NCBI GenBank assembly: GCA_964583795.1
Contig: CAZOWX010000003.1
Coordinates: 26,918 to 90,917, forward strand
Source of the DNA: JBDTME01 sp964583795
GTDB taxonomy: Bacteria > Patescibacteriota > Microgenomatia > UBA1400 > PJMF01
Direction of reading: 5' to 3'
Length of the DNA: 64,000 nt
Shown here: piece by piece, positions 23,474 to 32,531 of the stretch
How the letters are laid out: every line of letters begins with the position of its first letter
Position numbering within the stretch: position 1 is the stretch's first letter
Translations under genes and position numbers: made by a program
Notes under the pieces: model-generated
Told to the model about the DNA's origin: nothing
The model's input: only the letters and a program-made list of their open reading frames with translations
The model's database searches: none

Positions 23474-24907
23474 ATGCGCCTGTTTAACACCCTCACCCGA
23501 AGCGTCGAAGAAATAGCTCCCATTGCGCCACCAGCATTGGGACTGTATGCGTGTGGTTTTACTGTGTACGACTACACCCATCTAGGACATTTACGTAAAT
23601 ACACCATGGATGATGTGTTGATTCGTTCCCTTCGTCATGCTGGATTTCAACTCAAGTTTGTCCAAAATATTACTGATGTGGGGCATCTCGCATCGGATGC
23701 TGATACTGGTGAAGATAAACTGGAAAAAGGGGCCAAAAAATACAATAAAAGCGTGTGGGATATTGCCAAAGAGTTTGAACGGTACTTTTTTTATTCGATG
23801 GATACCATGGGAAATGTGCGACCGGACGTCAGCTGCAGGGCGACCGAACATATTCCAGAGCAGATCGCTATGGTGCAAGCACTTGAGCAAAAGGGATTTA
23901 CCTATGTTATTCCTGGTGATGGCGTCTACTTTGATACGTCGAAAATTGATGATTACGGTAAGCTCGCTGGTTTCGATCCCAAGATGTTACAAGAAGGGGC
24001 GAGAGTGGAAACTGTAGCCGGAAAGAAAAATCCAACCGATTTTGCCCTATGGAAGTTTGAGCGAGAAGGAGAAAACAGGGCGATGGTATGGGAAAGTCCA
24101 TGGGGGAAGCGCACTTTTCCTGGTTGGCACATTGAGTGCAGTGCGATGGCAATGGAGTATTTAGGGCAGCAGTTTGATATTCACACTGGTGGTATCGACC
24201 ATATTCCAGTGCACCACACCAATGAGATTGCTCAAGCCGAAGCGGCGACAGGGAAGCAGCCTTTTGTGCGCTACTGGGTACATCACAATCATTTGATGGT
24301 TGAAGGCACCAAGATGAGTAAGAGTTTGGGCAACTTTTTTACAGTTGATGATGTGATCAAGCGAGGCTTTGATCCGATGGCCTTGCGACTGCTATTTCTT
24401 TCCACACATTATCGTTCCCAGATGAACTTCACTTGGGAAAACTTGGCTGGATCCCAGACTGCATGGAAGACTTTGAGTACAAAAATTACTCAATTTAAAC
24501 ACGAAACAGAGCGCTTGACGCTATCCGAAGAAAAGCTGAAGCAAATTGCTGATTATCGAGCACGATTCTTTGCCTACATTGAGGATGATTTGCGCACGCC
24601 TGAAGCGGTGGCGCTGATGTGGGAAGTGTTTAAATCAAATATTCCGAGCATTGATAAGTATGATTTGATTGTGGAATTTGATGAAGTATTGGGGCTGGGT
24701 CTGAAAAAACTGGCTGAGACTGCTTCTCAGAGCGTCGAAGTGAATGTCAAAGATCTACCGGAGGAAGTGCAAAAGCTCTTAGAGCAACGTGAACAAGTGA
24801 GAGCTCAGAAGAATTGGAATGAGTCCGATCGCTTGCGTGATGAACTGACAAAATTGGGGTATAAGGTGTTGGACACGGGGAGTGGGTTGAAGGTGATGAG
24901 AAATTAG
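23474..24907 (+). CDS. cysS: Cysteinyl-tRNA synthetase
   Basis: This class I aminoacyl-tRNA synthetase charges tRNA-Cys. The Rossmann signature HLGH is at residues 36-39 and KMSKS near 280. Zinc ligands are C27 (YACGFTVYD), the Cys of HIECSAM, and the His/Glu of HHTNEIAQ. The usual GPTVYD is GFTVYD here. It is full length (477 aa), with a C-terminal helical anticodon-binding part ending NESDRLRDELTKLGYKVLDT. It may share a transcript with the preceding 77-aa gene and its attenuator. No Shine-Dalgarno is evident. Confidence 0.97.
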   Translation: MRLFNTLTRSVEEIAPIAPPALGLYACGFTVYDYTHLGHLRKYTMDDVLIRSLRHAGFQLKFVQNITDVGHLASDADTGEDKLEKGAKKYNKSVWDIAKEFERYFFYSMDTMGNVRPDVSCRATEHIPEQIAMVQALEQKGFTYVIPGDGVYFDTSKIDDYGKLAGFDPKMLQEGARVETVAGKKNPTDFALWKFEREGENRAMVWESPWGKRTFPGWHIECSAMAMEYLGQQFDIHTGGIDHIPVHHTNEIAQAEAATGKQPFVRYWVHHNHLMVEGTKMSKSLGNFFTVDDVIKRGFDPMALRLLFLSTHYRSQMNFTWENLAGSQTAWKTLSTKITQFKHETERLTLSEEKLKQIADYRARFFAYIEDDLRTPEAVALMWEVFKSNIPSIDKYDLIVEFDEVLGLGLKKLAETASQSVEVNVKDLPEEVQKLLEQREQVRAQKNWNESDRLRDELTKLGYKVLDTGSGLKVMRN

Positions 24908-24960
24908 TCGTCAGAGGTTGGTTGTGTGCTGTCTGAGTAACAAGTTTCTGCCCCAACGCT

Positions 24961-24992
24961 CGTCATCCCGGCGAAGGCCGGGATCCATTTTT
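24961..24992 (+). repeat. Left inverted repeat flanking the GIY-YIG gene
   Basis: The hairpin CCCGGCGAAGGCCGGG is between CGTCAT and ATCCA, followed by seven T. The 27 nt 24961-24987 are the perfect inverse of 25365-25391. The T-run means this copy could also terminate cysS transcription. Confidence 0.9.
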
Positions 24993-25066
24993 TTGTGTGA
25001 CTCACTGAGTTGTTTTGCTCTTGCAGATGTCATTTTCATGTCACAATTTTGTAGTTTAATCGCAAT

Positions 25067-25360
25067 ATGGACAAGAAAGGATATGTCTATATCTTGGCGT
25101 CAAAACCGTATGGAACCTTGTACATTGGGGTTACTTCGGATTTGATAGGGCGAGTGTGGGATCATAAGCACAATATCATAAAGGGGTTTACACAAAAATA
25201 TAACGTCCATATGCTTGTGTGGTATCAAGAGTCTGAACTAATAACTGATGCGATTTACAAGGAAAAGCAACTAAAAGAATGGCATAGAAATTGGAAAATA
25301 CGACTCATTAAAGAAACAAATCCTTGTTGGAAAGATTTGTATGAAAAAATTATTGAATAG
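25067..25360 (+). CDS. GIY-YIG single-domain endonuclease
   Basis: This 97-aa stand-alone GIY-YIG nuclease domain has the motif YVYILAS(x)nGTLYIGVTSDLIGRVWDHK at residues 6-34, a His/Lys-rich following helix, an aromatic strand (HMLVWYQES), and the conserved Glu-Lys pair in YKEKQLKEWHR. Such solo domains (UvrC N-terminal/YhbQ-like) are common in bacteria but their roles are mostly unknown. It is bounded by 27-bp perfect inverted hairpin repeats, 79 bp before the ATG and 4 bp after the stop, giving a compact 431-bp unit that looks mobile. YhbQ-type repair function is the alternative. Confidence 0.9.
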   Translation: MDKKGYVYILASKPYGTLYIGVTSDLIGRVWDHKHNIIKGFTQKYNVHMLVWYQESELITDAIYKEKQLKEWHRNWKIRLIKETNPCWKDLYEKIIE

Positions 25361-25364
25361 TACG

Positions 25365-25393
25365 TGGATCCCGGCCTTCGCCGGGATGACGAA
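25365..25393 (-). repeat. Right inverted repeat flanking the GIY-YIG gene
   Basis: This is the perfect inverse of 24961-24987. It starts four bases after the GIY-YIG stop codon. Confidence 0.9.
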
Positions 25394-25503
25394 GGTCACT
25401 GTGTCAAAAGAATTTATAGATCGCAATGTGATTTTCTTGTCCAAAGCGCAATCAAATTTCTACGCAACTAGTCAACCCCCCAACGAACTCCTATACTGAA
25501 ACC

Positions 25504-26163
25504 ATGTCGCATTTTTCTCTGAATTTGCTGAAGTTTGCGGTGTTCTTTCTCCTACTCAATGGTGGAGGAATGTGGTTTGTGTTGTATCGTGATCACCAGA
25601 CAATACAGCGGTTGCAACAGCTCGATAATGCTCCTGCAGTCAAAGTAGAGCCAACTCCAACGCCGCGTTCATTCCCGAGCATCGAGTCGCGACTCGATGT
25701 GCTGGAAAGTTCTCAAGAAGCGATACAGTCAAGAGTGAATGATCTTGAAGATTCGCAATCGAAAAGCAAATCAACAAAAACATATACTCAAAGCACGAGC
25801 TCAAAAAGCCCCAAAGAGTACACCCTGTATCTCGGTGAAGGCTCTACAGTGAGTCGCGAGTGGACTACGGTGCAGTCAACCACAATCTCAATTGATACCA
25901 GTAAGTACAAGGGCATTACTGCAGTGTACTTCGAGTCAGGTTTGTCGATTATTGGCGGAGAGGCATATGCACAACTGATTGACGCAGAGTCAGGAGCAAT
26001 ACTCACCAGTCGTGCTTTAGTGAGTAACACACCAAATCCGGTTTGGAAATCGATTCAGATTAATTTGGAGTCAGGGAATCACATGTATGTGGTGCAGTTA
26101 CGTTCATCGAGTGGGGAGCTAGCAACGCTCAGTGGGGCGAGGATACGGATTATGGCTGAGTGA
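25504..26163 (+). CDS. Membrane-anchored protein with coiled coil and beta domain
   Basis: I do not recognise this 219-aa protein. One N-terminal membrane segment (about residues 9-27) is followed by a short Pro/Thr linker, a coiled coil (about 56-84, IESRLDVLESSQEAIQSRVNDLEDS), a Ser/Lys-rich hinge, and a C-terminal beta-rich domain (105-219) facing outward. The -10 TATACT (25492-25497) is 6 nt before the ATG without a Shine-Dalgarno, so the mRNA is probably leaderless. The architecture resembles small surface proteins of CPR bacteria. There are no catalytic motifs. Confidence 0.7.
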   Translation: MSHFSLNLLKFAVFFLLLNGGGMWFVLYRDHQTIQRLQQLDNAPAVKVEPTPTPRSFPSIESRLDVLESSQEAIQSRVNDLEDSQSKSKSTKTYTQSTSSKSPKEYTLYLGEGSTVSREWTTVQSTTISIDTSKYKGITAVYFESGLSIIGGEAYAQLIDAESGAILTSRALVSNTPNPVWKSIQINLESGNHMYVVQLRSSSGELATLSGARIRIMAE

Positions 26164-27058
26164 TTCTAGGGGTTAGGAAGTTAACAGTGGACAGTGGAAC
26201 AGTTAATAGTTAGGTTGCAAGATGCAAGCTTCAAGTTGCAAGTAAACACCCTTCATACCCAGGAGTAATTCTGGGGATCAAAAGTACTTGTATTGTATCA
26301 AAAGCGAGAAAAATCGCCACCCTTGACTGAACTGATACACTCTTCAAATCAGCTCAGTCAGATCGTGAATTCCTGGTCCCGCACTGCGGGATGAGGAGCA
26401 TGGCGATACGGGATAAGTCTTCAGTAGTCAGAAAACTTTCTTTATCCCAACCCCGTTTGTCATCCCGAATTCGATTCGGGATCTAAAGTCAGAGCTCTTC
26501 ATCGAAGCGGGGAAAAACGATCCTTCTAGATATTGAAAAGGTTTTTCAAAAGTGAGAAAAATCGCCACCCTTGACTGAACTGATACACTAATTTCTGGTC
26601 CCGCACTGCGGGATGAGGAGCCAGAATTCGCAAGATCAATACTGTTGTTTCAGGATCTGGCATGGGAAGCCCTTGTCGGAAGCCAAAAAAGAAACCTCTC
26701 TGCTTCAGTTCTCAATAAGAGTAGATCTCTGACTTTAGATCCCGATTTTCATCGGGATGACGACTTTTTATTTTTCTTGCTTTCGAGTAAGGATTTTTTA
26801 TTCAACAACACACCAATCCAACCACATAACAACTTTTCGAAAGCAAAAAAAACGTCATCCTTGATTTTGCATGTTGAACTTTAAATCAAGGATGACGAGT
26901 CTAACTATCAACAACTCAACTACCCAACTACCCAACTACTTAACAACGTTTCTATAGCGAAAAAATCGCCACCCCTGATAACGAAAGTGTCAATTCAAAT
27001 CAAGGATGGCGAATGTAACTATCCAACTAAGCAACCAAGCAACTGACTAACTACTGAA
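26164..27058. repeat. Repeat island of about 900 bp without genes
   Basis: AACAGTT/CAAGTTG heptads occupy 26180-26245. Two direct copies of the GAAAAATCGCCACCC...GATACACT element are at 26308-26345 and 26550-26588. The GTCCCGCACTGCGGGAT hairpin is at 26373 and 26597. GTCATCC hairpin elements lie at 26459-26497, 26722-26762 (CTCTGACTTTAGATCC...GGATGACGAC) and 26852-26897. AAC tracts occupy 26898-26945 and 27015-27055. The segment 26690-26800 closely matches 52465-52590, so the long form of the element is about 120-140 bp. The 79-codon ORF at 26645-26884 is repeat-derived. Confidence 0.75.
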
Positions 27059-27727
27059 TTATTGCCCCGCTGACTTTTTCATCATCTCTTCAAATTGCTG
27101 TTTTTCTTCTGCACTCATTCCCTCTTGTGCACTTTCTGCTGCATTTTTCATCATGACACTAAAATCAGCAAACTTGACGTTAGCTGGTGGTACAAACTCA
27201 CTGTCACTAACGATTGTCGGATTACAATCTAGTTTCATGCCTTCATTTTCCAGTTTTTCGATTTCTTCTTCACTGGAGAAATCAGGAGTCTGAGGGGCAT
27301 TTTTGATCGCGTCCTTTGCTTGATCTGCAGATTTCTTCTGCTCTTCTTCAGATGGGATGGCCATTTTGAAGCCTTCATTTTTGGTAGAGTCCCAAGTGTA
27401 CAGGAAAGACTCGTCTACGATCATCTCACCGGTGGTCGCTTTCTGATCATTACTTGTAACGATCCCTGACATGTGCATTTTTTTACCTTTGGCAACATAC
27501 TGCGAGGTAGTGTTGGTTTTAGTGTCGGTCATAGTGCATTTCAGTCCACCACCAACTTTCAGTGCATCAGTCCAACTTTTGAACTTATTTGTGTCTGAAT
27601 TTTGTGCTGCAGTAGTTGGTGTTTGATCTTGAGTGGGAGTCGTGGTGGTAGTAGTTGATTTGGAAGTACAGCCAGCTAACACTACTGAGCCGACAAAAAC
27701 GCTGGTAATGAGCGCGTATTTTTTCAT
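27059..27727 (-). CDS. Putative lipoprotein
   Basis: This 222-aa protein has a lipoprotein signal: MKKYALITSVFVGSVVLAGC, with Cys20 as the lipidated residue. A Thr-rich linker (TTTTTTPTQDQTPTTA) leads to a domain of about 170 residues reminiscent of the LolA/LppX-like or LPXTG-adjacent beta domains that contain a reporter-like strand order (LKCTMTDTKTNTTSQYVAKGKKMHMSG). The C-terminus is Met/Glu-rich and helical. It is anchored on the outer face of the cytoplasmic membrane. The start is chosen at ATG 27727 because it gives a perfect signal; GAAGGGT lies 6 nt upstream. Function is unknown. Confidence 0.8.
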   Translation of the reverse strand: MKKYALITSVFVGSVVLAGCTSKSTTTTTTPTQDQTPTTAAQNSDTNKFKSWTDALKVGGGLKCTMTDTKTNTTSQYVAKGKKMHMSGIVTSNDQKATTGEMIVDESFLYTWDSTKNEGFKMAIPSEEEQKKSADQAKDAIKNAPQTPDFSSEEEIEKLENEGMKLDCNPTIVSDSEFVPPANVKFADFSVMMKNAAESAQEGMSAEEKQQFEEMMKKSAGQ

Positions 27728-27789
27728 AAATGACCCTTCAAAAATAATTGTTATTATTAGACTTGTCAAATTATAGCAGATCAAAGTTA

Positions 27790-27952
27790 AGGCCTCTTCC
27801 TGTAATTAAGTGATCAAAATCCCTCTGGATTTTTAGATGAAATTCTAGGCATTAAGCAACATTAGTACTAGATGTACTTGGGTTGATTAAAACGCACGAA
27901 TTTCACTAAAAAGACAGGTCAGTTGGCGTCAGCTAATTACAGGAAGAGGCCT
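27790..27952. mobile_element. MITE-like element with 19-bp terminal inverted repeats
   Basis: AGGCCTCTTCCTGTAATTA at 27790-27808 is perfectly inverted at 27934-27952. The 125 bp between them have no ORF. This is the size and structure of a miniature inverted-repeat element or an IS remnant. No clear target-site duplication is visible. It lies between two genes on the same strand. Confidence 0.7.
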
Positions 27953-27974
27953 AAGTGAAAGTGTTGGAAGAATT

Positions 27975-28715
27975 TTACAACACAAACTTCTCAATGACAT
28001 CCGCTAAACCATCTTCTTCAACGCTTGGAGCGATGTAGTCGGCAATCGCTTTGAGCTCGTCAACAGCGTTGCCCATAGCAACTTTTAATCCACAAGCCAT
28101 AAGTAGGGGAATATCATTATGACCATCACCGACTCCAATAATCTCTGAAGGATGAATGTGAAGCAGTTTAGCAATTTGAAGCACCCCGTGCTCTTTGGTA
28201 GCTTGGTTATGAATAGCCCCGACATCAACTTTCCCCAATGAATGAGATTGTAACTTATGAATGATGACTTGTGGGATATGTGCAATTTGTTTTATTAGAA
28301 TATCTGCAAGCATCTCGTCAATTCCTTTTACAACAATTCCAAGTGGGTTCTGAGGAACGTATTGGTTACCTAATATCCCATCTTGGTTTCCTTCATTGAT
28401 AATTACTTGAAAAGAGTGTGGTTTAAGAATACTGATGATCTGGTCGTACTGTTCAAGTTCAAGTGGCTTTTCCCACAGCACTTTTTTTGATTTTGCATTA
28501 TAAATTTGCGCCCCACCAGAAACGATGGAGAGACCAGAAAACTCAATGTCGTCAAAGATATGCTGGACAAAATGAGGTGGACGGGAGGTGGCAATACCAA
28601 TATGAATTTTATCCTGTGCCGCCATAATCGCTTTGCGCACCCGAGAAGAAGGAAGACCATGTGGAGTACTCACGATCAGGGTTCCATCAACATCAGCTAA
28701 CAAGGCTTTGTACAT
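27975..28715 (-). CDS. HAD-superfamily Cof-type phosphatase
   Basis: This 246-aa protein has motif I DVDGTLI at residues 8-14, the motif II Thr in GIATSRP near 60, and a large C2 cap (about 80-170). The motif III Lys is in the 150-185 region (HSLGKVDVGAIHNQATKEHG) and motif IV is GVGDGHNDIPLL near 195-206. It belongs to the Cof/IIB group that removes phosphate from sugar phosphates, flavin or cofactor precursors. It is divergent from the dockerin gene. The substrate cannot be read from the sequence. Confidence 0.88.
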   Translation of the reverse strand: MYKALLADVDGTLIVSTPHGLPSSRVRKAIMAAQDKIHIGIATSRPPHFVQHIFDDIEFSGLSIVSGGAQIYNAKSKKVLWEKPLELEQYDQIISILKPHSFQVIINEGNQDGILGNQYVPQNPLGIVVKGIDEMLADILIKQIAHIPQVIIHKLQSHSLGKVDVGAIHNQATKEHGVLQIAKLLHIHPSEIIGVGDGHNDIPLLMACGLKVAMGNAVDELKAIADYIAPSVEEDGLADVIEKFVL

Positions 28716-28830
28716 AGGTACTTATTGTAACTTCAATAGATGCGAGTAGAAAGAGATATTTCCTTGTTGATTCGATAATTTCCTATAGACGAGTGGTGTG
28801 TTTTCAAGTTAAAGTAGACCAGTTGGTTTT

Positions 28831-29895
28831 ATGATAAAAAGATTTTTCTTCAGATCAATATTACTCACTTTATTGCTTGTTGCAGGGGCTATATTTGTTG
28901 CAAAGCATTCTGTGGTGGCTGCTCAAGCGAATACCTGCGCTGAAGACATTAACGTTGATTTCAAAGTCGATTTGCTGGATTACTCGGTCTTAGTGCGCAA
29001 TTTTCTCAAAATTCATCCCGATAATCCTCGAGCTGATATTGATCAAGATGGCAACGTGGGTTTGATGGATTATTCACGTTTGGTGGGTGCCTTTTTGCAA
29101 CCCTGCATTGCCCCATCAAGCACTCCCACGCAAGTACCCAGTGCAACACCAACAACCACGCAAGCTCCTGTCCCCACCGCAACTCCAAATCGAGTAATTT
29201 TGCTTCAAACAGGATTTGAAGACAACAGTTTGGCAATGTTTTCAAAAGAAATTTGCTGCTCATACTCGGCGCTCATTATTAACTCAATTCCTGCTCACCA
29301 AGGGAGTCGGCTGCTACAATTTGATTTGCGCAAAACTGACCCAGTGGTCAACCTTGGTATTCGCTCGGAAATGGCTACCAACAAACTACAGTACAACACC
29401 GATTATTGGTATCGATTTAGTATGTTTATCCCTGCCAATTGGCAGTACGACAAAAGTAAAGAAATCGTGGCACAATGGCACAGTGAGCCGGATTTTAACT
29501 TGGGTGAAACTTGGCGCAATCCACCGTTTTCACTACGCATTTTTGGCGACAACCTGGAAGTTCGTACTATCTGGGATAGCCATCCACTAACGCAACCAAA
29601 TGTCTACCAGGGTGATCAGTACATCAATCTCGGCCCGTATGCAAAAGGAGTGTGGACCGAGTATTTACTACATTCGCGCTGGTCGTACACGAATGACCAG
29701 TCTGGGTATTTGGAGTTATTCAAAAATGGTCAATCCATCTATACCAAGGTAGGTCCCAACGCGTTTAACGATGTCAAGGGACCGTACTTCAAGTTTGGAA
29801 TCTATAAATTTGACTGGAAAGACAACCAGCAAAATAGCTCTACATCACAGCGAACACTATATTTTGATGATATCTCGATTGAGCAGGGACCATAA
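28831..29895 (+). CDS. Secreted dockerin-domain polysaccharide-lyase-like protein
   Basis: This 354-aa protein has an N-terminal signal or anchor (residues 4-31, ILLTLLLVAGAIFVA). Two dockerin type I repeats follow, DINVDFKVDLLDYSVLVRNFL near 39-59 and ADIDQDGNVGLMDYSRLVGAFL near 68-89, with Ca-binding Asp/Asn positions. A Thr/Pro linker (93-125) leads to a beta-jelly-roll domain (about 127-354). That domain has the features of the PF14099 heparin-lyase-like polysaccharide lyase family (YWYRFSMFIPANW, IVAQWHS, WTEYLLHSRWS, GPYFKFGIYKFDW). It would act outside the cell on glycans and bind a cohesin-bearing partner. No cohesin gene is in the window. This is unusual for a presumed CPR organism. 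Confidence 0.85.
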   Translation: MIKRFFFRSILLTLLLVAGAIFVAKHSVVAAQANTCAEDINVDFKVDLLDYSVLVRNFLKIHPDNPRADIDQDGNVGLMDYSRLVGAFLQPCIAPSSTPTQVPSATPTTTQAPVPTATPNRVILLQTGFEDNSLAMFSKEICCSYSALIINSIPAHQGSRLLQFDLRKTDPVVNLGIRSEMATNKLQYNTDYWYRFSMFIPANWQYDKSKEIVAQWHSEPDFNLGETWRNPPFSLRIFGDNLEVRTIWDSHPLTQPNVYQGDQYINLGPYAKGVWTEYLLHSRWSYTNDQSGYLELFKNGQSIYTKVGPNAFNDVKGPYFKFGIYKFDWKDNQQNSSTSQRTLYFDDISIEQGP

Positions 29896-30084
29896 CAGTG
29901 TGACAAATGTGTGGCTTGGTTCTGCCTAGTCGAGCTGCGCTCATCTGGAAGACGGTGGTGGATAGTATTAAAAGTCAAACTGTGCTACAATATTGTTCTT
30001 CGGTTTGAAGTCCTGCATAGCACGACAATGTCATTCTCTCCGTGAGTTGTTAATTTTTGACCTTTTTTAGGTCTAGGAAGTCAT
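29896..30084 (+). promoter_or_regulatory. Intergenic region and leader of the DEAD-box gene
   Basis: A -10 TACAAT is at 29986-29991 with a weak -35. The roughly 90-nt leader contains ACAATG...TTGT pairing, CTCTCCGTGAG, and a GACCTTTTTTAGGTC hairpin (30060-30074) just before the start codon, compatible with cold- or structure-dependent control, but not diagnostic. Confidence 0.4.
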
Positions 30085-31275
30085 ATGTCATACCCTAATA
30101 GAGGGCGATCTGGTTCATTTCAGTCTCGGCGTCGTCCCCCCATGCAGCGATCTCGGTTTCCAATTGTGTCTCAGGTCCGTCCAGAGCAGTACGTGAACAA
30201 ACGAGTCGTTGAAGAAGTTATTACTGAGTATCAACCGCAGCATCGGTTTACTGATTTTGGTTTAGCTGCTGAAATTATCAGAAACGTCACTGAGCATGGA
30301 TACACACAGCCTACCGCCATTCAGGATCAAGCTATTTTGCCACTAATGGCTGGGCGCGATGTTGTCGGAATTGCCAACACTGGAACCGGTAAAACAGCCG
30401 CATTTTTACTGCCACTGATTCATAAAATCATGAACAACTCGCATCAAGGAGTGTTAATTTTGGCCCCAACGCGTGAGTTAGCACTGCAAATTCATGATGA
30501 GTTCTTGGCCTTCAGTAAAGGGCTTCGGATGGGTGTTTGTCTGTGTATTGGGGGTGCTAACTTGGAAAAACAGGTGACGCGGCTTCGGTCAAATCCTCAT
30601 TTTGTGATTGGGACGCCAGGGCGAATTACTGATTTGATCAATCGTGGAGCATTTGATACCAGAATGTTTACCAACATTGTTTTGGATGAGGTTGACCGGA
30701 TGTTGGATATTGGTTTTGTTAAAGACATTCAGTTTTTGATTTCCAAATTGCCAAATGAGCGACAAAGTGCTTTTTTTAGTGCCACGATGAATAAAACTGC
30801 CCAGTCGATCATGGAGGCATTACTGCGTGATCCTGTTCAGGTGACAGTCAAGAGTCAGCAGACGAGTCACGCCATCCATCAAGATGTGATCAGAATTGCT
30901 CCCGGTGGGAGTAAGATCGAGGTGCTGCATCAGCTGCTCAAGAAACCGGAATTTTCCAGAGTGATTGTGTTTGGCCGGACCAAGCATGGTATTAATAAGC
31001 TGGAGTCGGTATTGATTGCCCGGGGTATCAAAGTATCAGCAATTCATGGGAATAAAACTCAAGGCGCGCGTCAGCGATCACTGCTGCAAATTAAACAAGG
31101 GCAGGTACAAGTGTTACTCGCTACAGACGTGGCAGCCCGTGGTATTGATATCGATGATGTGTCGCATGTGATTAACTTTGATGAACCGCTAACCTTTGAG
31201 GACTATACTCACCGCATTGGTCGTACTGGTCGAGCAGGGAAGCGAGGCAAAGCGATTACCTTTTTAGCACGATAA
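30085..31275 (+). CDS. DEAD-box RNA helicase with DEVD motif II
   Basis: This 396-aa ATP-dependent RNA helicase has an Arg-rich N-terminal extension (residues 1-30), Q motif near 60-80 (GYTQPTAIQ), motif I ANTGTGKT near 96-103, Ia PTRELALQ, Ib TPGR, motif II DEVD (instead of DEAD) near 206, III SAT, V ATDVAARGIDI and VI HRIGRTGRAG. It ends right after motif VI, with no C-terminal RNA-binding tail. Roles in RNA decay or ribosome assembly are typical. The long structured leader suggests regulation. The DEVD variant keeps the catalytic Asp-Glu. Confidence 0.95.
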   Translation: MSYPNRGRSGSFQSRRRPPMQRSRFPIVSQVRPEQYVNKRVVEEVITEYQPQHRFTDFGLAAEIIRNVTEHGYTQPTAIQDQAILPLMAGRDVVGIANTGTGKTAAFLLPLIHKIMNNSHQGVLILAPTRELALQIHDEFLAFSKGLRMGVCLCIGGANLEKQVTRLRSNPHFVIGTPGRITDLINRGAFDTRMFTNIVLDEVDRMLDIGFVKDIQFLISKLPNERQSAFFSATMNKTAQSIMEALLRDPVQVTVKSQQTSHAIHQDVIRIAPGGSKIEVLHQLLKKPEFSRVIVFGRTKHGINKLESVLIARGIKVSAIHGNKTQGARQRSLLQIKQGQVQVLLATDVAARGIDIDDVSHVINFDEPLTFEDYTHRIGRTGRAGKRGKAITFLAR

Positions 31276-31344
31276 ATCAAACAGAAAAAATTACCCATTT
31301 TCTAACTTTCATCTCGATGAAATGAACGTATAATGGTGAGTCTT

Positions 31345-32529
31345 ATGTTGAAAAAAAATAAGAACTTATTGATTATTGCCCTCATCGCCATGGTCAACAT
31401 GTTGGGGTATGGCATTATTATTCCCATTTTGTATGCCTATTCAAAAAAGTTTGGTTTAAGTGATTTTCAAAACGGACTGCTGTTTGCTGCGTACAGTGTG
31501 TGTCAATTTATCTCAACACCAATCATTGGTCGATTGTCTGACAAGTATGGTCGCCGGCCAATGTTACTAATCTCCATTATTGGTACAGCAGCCTCTTTTT
31601 TCATCATGGCTTTTGCGCCAAGCGCTCTGTTTTTGTTTTTAGCAAGGATGTTGGATGGGATTACTGCTGGAAATATCCCGGTCGCGTTTGCTGTGCTTTC
31701 TGACACCACCAAGCCAGAAGATCGTCCCAAGGCGTTTGGGTTAATTGGCGCTGCCTTTAATTTTGGCTTTGTGTTTGGTCCTGCTGTGAGTGCGTTTACG
31801 GTGGGATTTGGTACAGCCGTGCCTTTTTTAATTGCTGGAGTGGTTACGATGGTGGCGGTCGTATTAACCGCATTATTTTTGCCAGAAACAAATACGCATA
31901 TGGGAGAGGTACAGAAAGGGAAATTATTTGATCTGCCACTTTTGTTCAAAACTTTGTTTGATCCCAATGTGGGTGCGACCTTTTTGATCTCGCTGGTGTT
32001 CTTTTTGGCTTTTGCGTGTTCACTGATTTACGGCTTCCAACCGTTTACGATGAATATTTTACATGTGAATGAGTCTCTCAACGCGGTCTTGTTTACCATT
32101 TTCGGGGTTATTGGTTTGATTTCACAGACTTTCTTAGTGAGTAAAATTACGAAAGTGCTGGGGATGAGAAAAGCCTTTCAGGTCTCAATTTTGTTTACAG
32201 CGATCTCATTTGTGATGATGTATTTTTCTGTTTCGCTCCCGTTGTTTATTGCAGCAATGTTGGTGTTGGGGGTGTTCAATAGTGTTGCTCAAACACTGAT
32301 TCCAACCATACTGTCACAAGAGGCGGATGCTAAATCTCAGGGATCGATACAGGGACTCAATGCTTCATATCAAAGTATTGGGATGATTTTTGGTCCGATT
32401 TTGGGTGGAGTAGTGGCCACGGTTTCCATTGCGTTTCCGTTTTTGGTTGGCGCGGTTTTGATCCTGGTTTGTTTTGGGTTGTCGTTCAAAGTGTTGCGAC
32501 CGGGCGTACATAAAGAGAGTGCGTTCTAG
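31345..32529 (+). CDS. MFS transporter (multidrug-efflux type)
   Basis: This 394-aa integral membrane protein has 12 predicted segments and the MFS motif A GRLSDKYGRRPM between segments 2 and 3, plus the LDGITAGNIPVA motif of the TetA/MdtG-like drug:H+ antiporter group. The substrate is unknown. The ATG at 31333 overlaps a perfect TATAAT -10 box (31329-31334), so translation more likely starts at ATG 31345 (MLKKNKN), only about 4 nt after the expected transcript start. The short leader leaves no room for a Shine-Dalgarno. Confidence 0.9.
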   Translation: MLKKNKNLLIIALIAMVNMLGYGIIIPILYAYSKKFGLSDFQNGLLFAAYSVCQFISTPIIGRLSDKYGRRPMLLISIIGTAASFFIMAFAPSALFLFLARMLDGITAGNIPVAFAVLSDTTKPEDRPKAFGLIGAAFNFGFVFGPAVSAFTVGFGTAVPFLIAGVVTMVAVVLTALFLPETNTHMGEVQKGKLFDLPLLFKTLFDPNVGATFLISLVFFLAFACSLIYGFQPFTMNILHVNESLNAVLFTIFGVIGLISQTFLVSKITKVLGMRKAFQVSILFTAISFVMMYFSVSLPLFIAAMLVLGVFNSVAQTLIPTILSQEADAKSQGSIQGLNASYQSIGMIFGPILGGVVATVSIAFPFLVGAVLILVCFGLSFKVLRPGVHKESAF

Positions 32530-32531
32530 CT

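Noticed and set aside
26645..26884. 79-codon plus-strand ORF
   Set aside because: It is composed of hairpin-element sequence also present non-coding at 52465-52590.
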